A stretch of DNA of 19,509 nt from Caldifarciminota bacterium (GTDB taxonomy: Bacteria > Hydrothermota > Tepidihabitantia > SM23-42): the NCBI GenBank assembly GCA_030671005.1, contig DAOVAN010000016.1, positions 1 to 19,509 on the forward strand. The letters are read 5' to 3'. Below, piece after piece: positions 17,442 to 19,509 of the stretch; the first letter of the stretch is position 1; every line of letters starts with the position of its first letter. A model generated the notes under the pieces. It was not told the DNA's origin, searched no databases, and worked only from the letters and a program-made list of their open reading frames with translations. Both the position numbers and the translations under genes were made by a program.

Positions 17442-18287
17442 TCAGCCTCCGAAGCTAATTGATATACGATGACCCCCGCCCAGGTCAAAATACGGTGAAT
17501 AGGAATAGTTGACTGTAAGCCTATCTTTGGTTATACCCAAACCAACAGTGAGGCCAGCGAGAAAGCCAATACCCTCAGTTCTTATAGCTGATAACAAAGT
17601 ACTGTAGGACGCTTTCACGTTCAGCAAGGGGTTAATTTGATATACGCCACCAAACCTCGCTCCGAAACCAAGTACTGCCGGTTTGACCAAATCCAGACCA
17701 AACCACCCTGAATCAAACACCTTGGCAGCACTGAGCGTTATTTCATAGGGAAACATCTCCTGGGACTCAATGAATGCCTTGATACCGTAACCAATGTTCT
17801 TCACGGCAAAGCCCAACTGAATGCCCGGGTCTGGTATTCTATACATCGCACCCACATCAGCTCCAATCCCTAACGCGTTGAGCGAGTCAATGCTTGCATA
17901 CACACCTTTCAATGATATCCCGAGACCAATGCCCTTATAGAAGAAGCCCTTACCAACATTAATATCGATATGATAAACGCCAAAAGTTCCGTACTCCTGT
18001 TGATATTCATCGACTTTTTTCATACTGCCACTGTAGAAATACCTCAGTCCTAGGCCGACCTGTCTTTGTTCATAACCCAAATATCCAAAATGCGTGTCAT
18101 CAAAATAGTTAAGATAAGATACCGAGTAAAATGTGTTGTCAGAAAAAGCCAACCCGCCAGGATTGTAGTGCACGTCATAACCATCGCTGTGCAATGCATA
18201 GCCCATACCGGCCCTTTCGGCAACCGGGTCAACCGATAAGAACTCAAAACCAATGGTTGATATTAACGAAATGATTGTTACTAGCAT
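17442..18287 (-). CDS. PorV/UPF0164-like outer-membrane beta-barrel protein
   Basis: 281 residues with a short hydrophobic N-terminus (about 1-17) acting as a likely signal peptide, then ERAGMGYA and DVHYNPGGLAF, a match to the GA-rich start and NPAGLA block of PorV/PorQ/UPF0164 (FadL-like) barrels. The rest is alternating hydrophobic/polar beta strands rich in Gly, Tyr and Phe (SVSYLNYF, GLGLRYFYSGSM, VGLGITKDRLTVNYSY), ending RISISFGG. PorV members serve type IX secretion in Bacteroidota, but many relatives in other FCB and candidate phyla have unknown roles. No other type IX genes are in the window. It has its own promoter and a GGAGG four bases before the ATG, and is coupled to the downstream sensor-like gene. 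Confidence 0.75.
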   Translation of the reverse strand: MLVTIISLISTIGFEFLSVDPVAERAGMGYALHSDGYDVHYNPGGLAFSDNTFYSVSYLNYFDDTHFGYLGYEQRQVGLGLRYFYSGSMKKVDEYQQEYGTFGVYHIDINVGKGFFYKGIGLGISLKGVYASIDSLNALGIGADVGAMYRIPDPGIQLGFAVKNIGYGIKAFIESQEMFPYEITLSAAKVFDSGWFGLDLVKPAVLGFGARFGGVYQINPLLNVKASYSTLLSAIRTEGIGFLAGLTVGLGITKDRLTVNYSYSPYFDLGGGHRISISFGG

Positions 18288-18304
18288 TTAACCTCCATGG
18301 TCGT

Positions 18305-18332
18305 ATTATAACTTCAGCCGTCAAAAAGTCAA
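18305..18332 (-). promoter_or_regulatory. Sigma70-type promoter of the porV-like gene
   Basis: On the minus strand, TTGACT (18327-18332), a 16-nt spacer and a perfect TATAAT (18305-18310). The -35 box overlaps the stop codon of the rseC-like gene. The predicted start near 18298 leaves a leader of about 11 nt that still contains the GGAGG ribosome binding site, so this transcript is not leaderless. Confidence 0.65.
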
Positions 18333-18742
18333 GAACCTTCTTTTCGCACGATATTCACTATCTTTGGCAAAAATAAAGCCCTTCGGGCAAGGAAATTGTT
18401 GATGAGTTTGGCGATAACTAATCCGATCACAAAACCCGATATGCCAATCAGCAGCGCAATCGACTCACCCCACCGGACCCCGACAACCAGGCCAATCACC
18501 GCCAAGAGTACGGGCAGACCGAATAAGAGAAACGCTGATATGAATCCTACACCCGGTGACTGCTCAACGTGTACTTCATCGCCGATGCGGGCACCCATTC
18601 GATTCTCAACAACGATCGTGTGCCGCGAACTTCTTCCCTGACAGAATTGGCTGGCATCACACTTCTCGCACGCCTCTCTTGGCTCAAAGCACACGGTCGC
18701 CTGTGAATGGTGCGATGCAATAACCCGCCCCTTTCTCCTCAT
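18329..18742 (-). CDS. RseC/MucC-like membrane protein
   Basis: 137 residues matching the RseC_MucC family: a small N-terminal domain with four cysteines (Cys18, Cys25, Cys28, Cys34 within CEKCDASQFCQG) and then two membrane helices (about 64-87 and 94-117). Family members act with Rnf-type electron-transfer complexes to reduce SoxR, or modulate sigma-E signalling; the cysteines probably carry an Fe-S or redox site. Neither rnf nor sigma-E genes are visible here, so the role is open. The ATG is set by its own promoter, with the -10 box 5 nt upstream and no Shine-Dalgarno site. Confidence 0.8.
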   Translation of the reverse strand: MRRKGRVIASHHSQATVCFEPREACEKCDASQFCQGRSSRHTIVVENRMGARIGDEVHVEQSPGVGFISAFLLFGLPVLLAVIGLVVGVRWGESIALLIGISGFVIGLVIAKLINNFLARRALFLPKIVNIVRKEGS

Positions 18743-18747
18743 GCGTG

Positions 18748-18775
18748 ATTATAGATACAAAAAACACGCTGTCAA
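18748..18775 (-). promoter_or_regulatory. Consensus sigma70-type promoter giving a leaderless rseC-like mRNA
   Basis: On the minus strand, a perfect TTGACA (18770-18775), a 16-nt spacer and a perfect TATAAT (18748-18753). Five bases (CACGC) separate the -10 box from the ATG at 18742, so transcription should start at the ATG itself. Confidence 0.75.
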
Positions 18776-18835
18776 CGTCTGACCGCGTTCCCATTGTCGC
18801 TTAGGTATTACGGAAAGCAATTTCACTGAAGGTAA

Positions 18836-18904
18836 GGAGATTGCCACCCCGATACGATTGAAACCTACGGGGCAGGCGTCCTGCTACGCAGGACTCGCAA
18901 TGAC
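18836..18904. repeat. Structured repeat candidate, three-way junction fold
   Basis: An outer stem ATTGC (18840-18844) with GCAAT (18897-18901) encloses two arms. Arm one is CCCCG (18847-18851) with CGGGG (18868-18872). Arm two is GTCCTGC-TAC-GCAGGAC (18878-18894), a perfect 7-bp stem with a 3-nt loop. The ends, GGAGATTGCC and CTCGCAATGACA, resemble palindromic intergenic repeats seen in many bacterial genomes, so this is probably one copy of a dispersed REP/MITE-like family. Only one copy is in the window. Confidence 0.6.
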
Positions 18905-18933
18905 AAAGCGCCTCTTTCTTATCTCGTATCCCG

Positions 18934-18977
18934 CACGAATTTTGCCCAAATTTCTGATTTGGTCGCAAAATTCAGTG
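18934..18977. repeat. Long imperfect hairpin
   Basis: Left arm CAC-GAATTTTGC-CCAAAT (18934-18951), loop TTCTG, right arm ATTTGG-(TC)-GCAAAATTC-(A)-GTG (18957-18977). That gives 6 + 9 + 3 paired bases with a 2-nt and a 1-nt bulge, far beyond chance in this stretch. No U-tract follows on either strand, and no gene ends nearby, so it is not a simple terminator. It could be part of a small RNA or of a dispersed element. Confidence 0.65.
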
Positions 18978-19037
18978 TCCCGCTGTAAGTCCCGATCGTA
19001 GTTGAGGGGAGAAGTAAATCTTCGAGGGGAATCTTTA

Positions 19038-19109
19038 CTCTGTGACTTTGTGACCCTTCGACTCTGTGTTTTTTCGACTCTTTGCCTCTGTGACTTTTCG
19101 ACCCTGCGA
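19038..19109. repeat. Nine in-register degenerate 8-nt words, array A
   Basis: Nine consecutive units with exact 8-nt period: CTCTGTGA, CTTTGTGA, CCCTTCGA, CTCTGTGT, TTTTTCGA, CTCTTTGC, CTCTGTGA, CTTTTCGA, CCCTGCGA. The consensus is about CTCTKYGA (TCRMAGAG on the minus strand). Variation is concentrated at fixed positions while the register never slips. ATCTTTA (19031-19037) precedes the array, as it does array B. Confidence 0.85.
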
Positions 19110-19125
19110 CTCCTTATATATCCCG

Positions 19126-19230
19126 CCCCGCACCTTTCTGACGCGGAAACTTTAACCATATGATATCTCCGCACAATATACATGATTCAGTTTCCATGAC
19201 CCAAGAAAACTGTGAAGTAAAGGTGCGGGG
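19126..19230. repeat. Nested inverted repeats
   Basis: The outer pair is a perfect 12-bp inverted repeat, CCCCGCACCTTT (19126-19137) and AAAGGTGCGGGG (19219-19230). Inside it is a perfect 7-bp pair, GGAAACT (19145-19151) and AGTTTCC (19189-19195), around a 37-nt centre containing CATATG and GATATC. It could fold as an RNA, or mark the ends of a small decayed element. No open frame of note lies inside. Confidence 0.6.
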
Positions 19231-19269
19231 TCTCCGCTTCGCTCCGATATCCCACGCCTCGTATCTTTA

Positions 19270-19301
19270 CTCTTCGACTCTGCGACCTTTCGACTTTTCG
19301 T
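19270..19301. repeat. Four in-register degenerate 8-nt words, array B
   Basis: CTCTTCGA, CTCTGCGA, CCTTTCGA and CTTTTCGT with exact 8-nt period, the same word family as array A and also preceded by ATCTTTA (19263-19269). The two arrays flank the nested inverted repeats in the same orientation. Confidence 0.8.
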
Positions 19302-19343
19302 CCATCGCACATCTCATATCGCATATCCTTTTGTATTCCCGCA

Positions 19344-19371
19344 TTGACCACAGTCAGAATCTGATTATAAT
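19344..19371 (+). promoter_or_regulatory. Sigma70-type promoter giving a leaderless mRNA for the right-edge gene
   Basis: TTGACC (19344-19349), a 16-nt spacer and a perfect TATAAT (19366-19371), then 5 nt (ATCAG) to the ATG at 19377. No Shine-Dalgarno site is present. It has the same geometry as the rseC-like and EamA promoters. Confidence 0.7.
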
Positions 19372-19376
19372 ATCAG

Positions 19377-19509
19377 ATGGATAATGACTCCATTACGCTC
19401 TTAAAAGACATTGTCGGCACTGCCGAGAAAAAGTTTCCCTATGTAACCGCGACCTTATTCAGCAACTGCGGTATCGAGATTAGCCTGGACAAGAAAGATG
19501 AAAGACTCG
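19377..19509 (+). CDS. Partial protein, possibly another TldD/PmbA-family member
   Basis: The first 44 codons of a gene running off the right edge, beginning MDNDSITLLKDIVGTAEKKF and continuing YVTATLFSNCGIEISLDKK. The pattern of an N-terminal helix followed by a strand ending in a phrase like IEISLDKKDERL is reminiscent of the start of TldD/PmbA proteins (compare ADIRHETKTETRISFSGNE in the tldD of this window). That resemblance is weak and based on a short stretch. The start codon is well supported by the promoter 5 nt upstream. It could be an unrelated protein. Confidence 0.5.
   Translation, partial: MDNDSITLLKDIVGTAEKKFPYVTATLFSNCGIEISLDKKDERL

Larger units (their letters stand above)
18743..19376. 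other. 634-nt divergent intergenic region packed with repeats and hairpins
   Basis: No convincing gene on either strand. From left to right it holds the rseC-like promoter, a three-way-junction repeat candidate (18836-18904), a long hairpin (18934-18977), an 8-nt word array (19038-19109), nested inverted repeats (19126-19230), a second 8-nt word array (19270-19301) and the promoter of the right-edge gene. Weakly related words of the type TATCCCGCAC are scattered between them (18926, 19119, 19248, 19317). The open frames that cross it are artefacts of the short repeats. Confidence 0.85.

Noticed and set aside
18884..19183. Minus-strand open frame of 99 codons with repeated RVEKSQ-like peptides
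   Set aside because: The peptide repeats are a by-product of the 8-nt word array read in one frame. There is no ribosome binding site, no family similarity, and the period is not a multiple of three.
19038..19301. CRISPR array
   Set aside because: The units are 8 nt and contiguous, without spacers or a repeat of normal length, and there are no cas genes.
19160..19384. Plus-strand open frame of 74 codons
   Set aside because: It crosses the inverted repeats and array B and ends over the start of the right-edge gene. No coding signature or start signal.

Overview
The window looks like chromosomal DNA of an uncultured Gram-negative bacterium. The single clearest lineage hint is the SMC protein. 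Its Q-loop region reads SFLEL instead of the usual SIIGQ, and its C-terminal ATPase half carries LVKPAPFCILDE and DAPLDD, which as I recall them are the forms typical of Bacteroidota/Chlorobi-like SMCs. A PorV/UPF0164-like outer-membrane barrel, an RseC-like protein and a lysine-extended L17 fit the same picture. My best guess is an FCB-group or neighbouring candidate phylum (WOR-3-like), with low certainty on the exact phylum. Most of the window is ordinary housekeeping DNA.

Layout, plus strand 1-11015: the 3' end of adk, then map, infA, rpmJ, rpsM, rpsK, rpsD, rpoA and rplQ, which is the classic end of the spc/alpha ribosomal operon. A canonical promoter and a short 7-nt repeat array flank rpmJ inside this operon. 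Next come a GHL10-type glycosidase-like lipoprotein candidate, the TldD/TldE peptidase pair, a methyltransferase gene interrupted by an in-frame TAG, and an EamA-type transporter with its own promoter. Minus strand 18742-11047, read right to left: rseC-like, porV-like, a membrane sensor with a coiled-coil tail, a YhaM-like OB+HD exoribonuclease, smc and ftsY. The two blocks converge at about 11016-11046, where I see no clear terminator.

The most unusual part is the 634-nt divergent intergenic region 18743-19376. It has a strong promoter at each edge. Between them lie a compact element that can fold as a three-way junction, an 18-bp-class hairpin, nested inverted repeats and two in-register arrays of degenerate 8-nt words. 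Nothing there looks protein-coding.

Five near-consensus sigma70-type promoters can be read by eye. Three of them (EamA, rseC-like and the right-edge gene) place the ATG exactly 5 nt after TATAAT, so those mRNAs should be leaderless. The other two (rpmJ and porV-like) keep room for a Shine-Dalgarno site. This split between leaderless and SD-led transcripts is the clearest system-level signal in the window.
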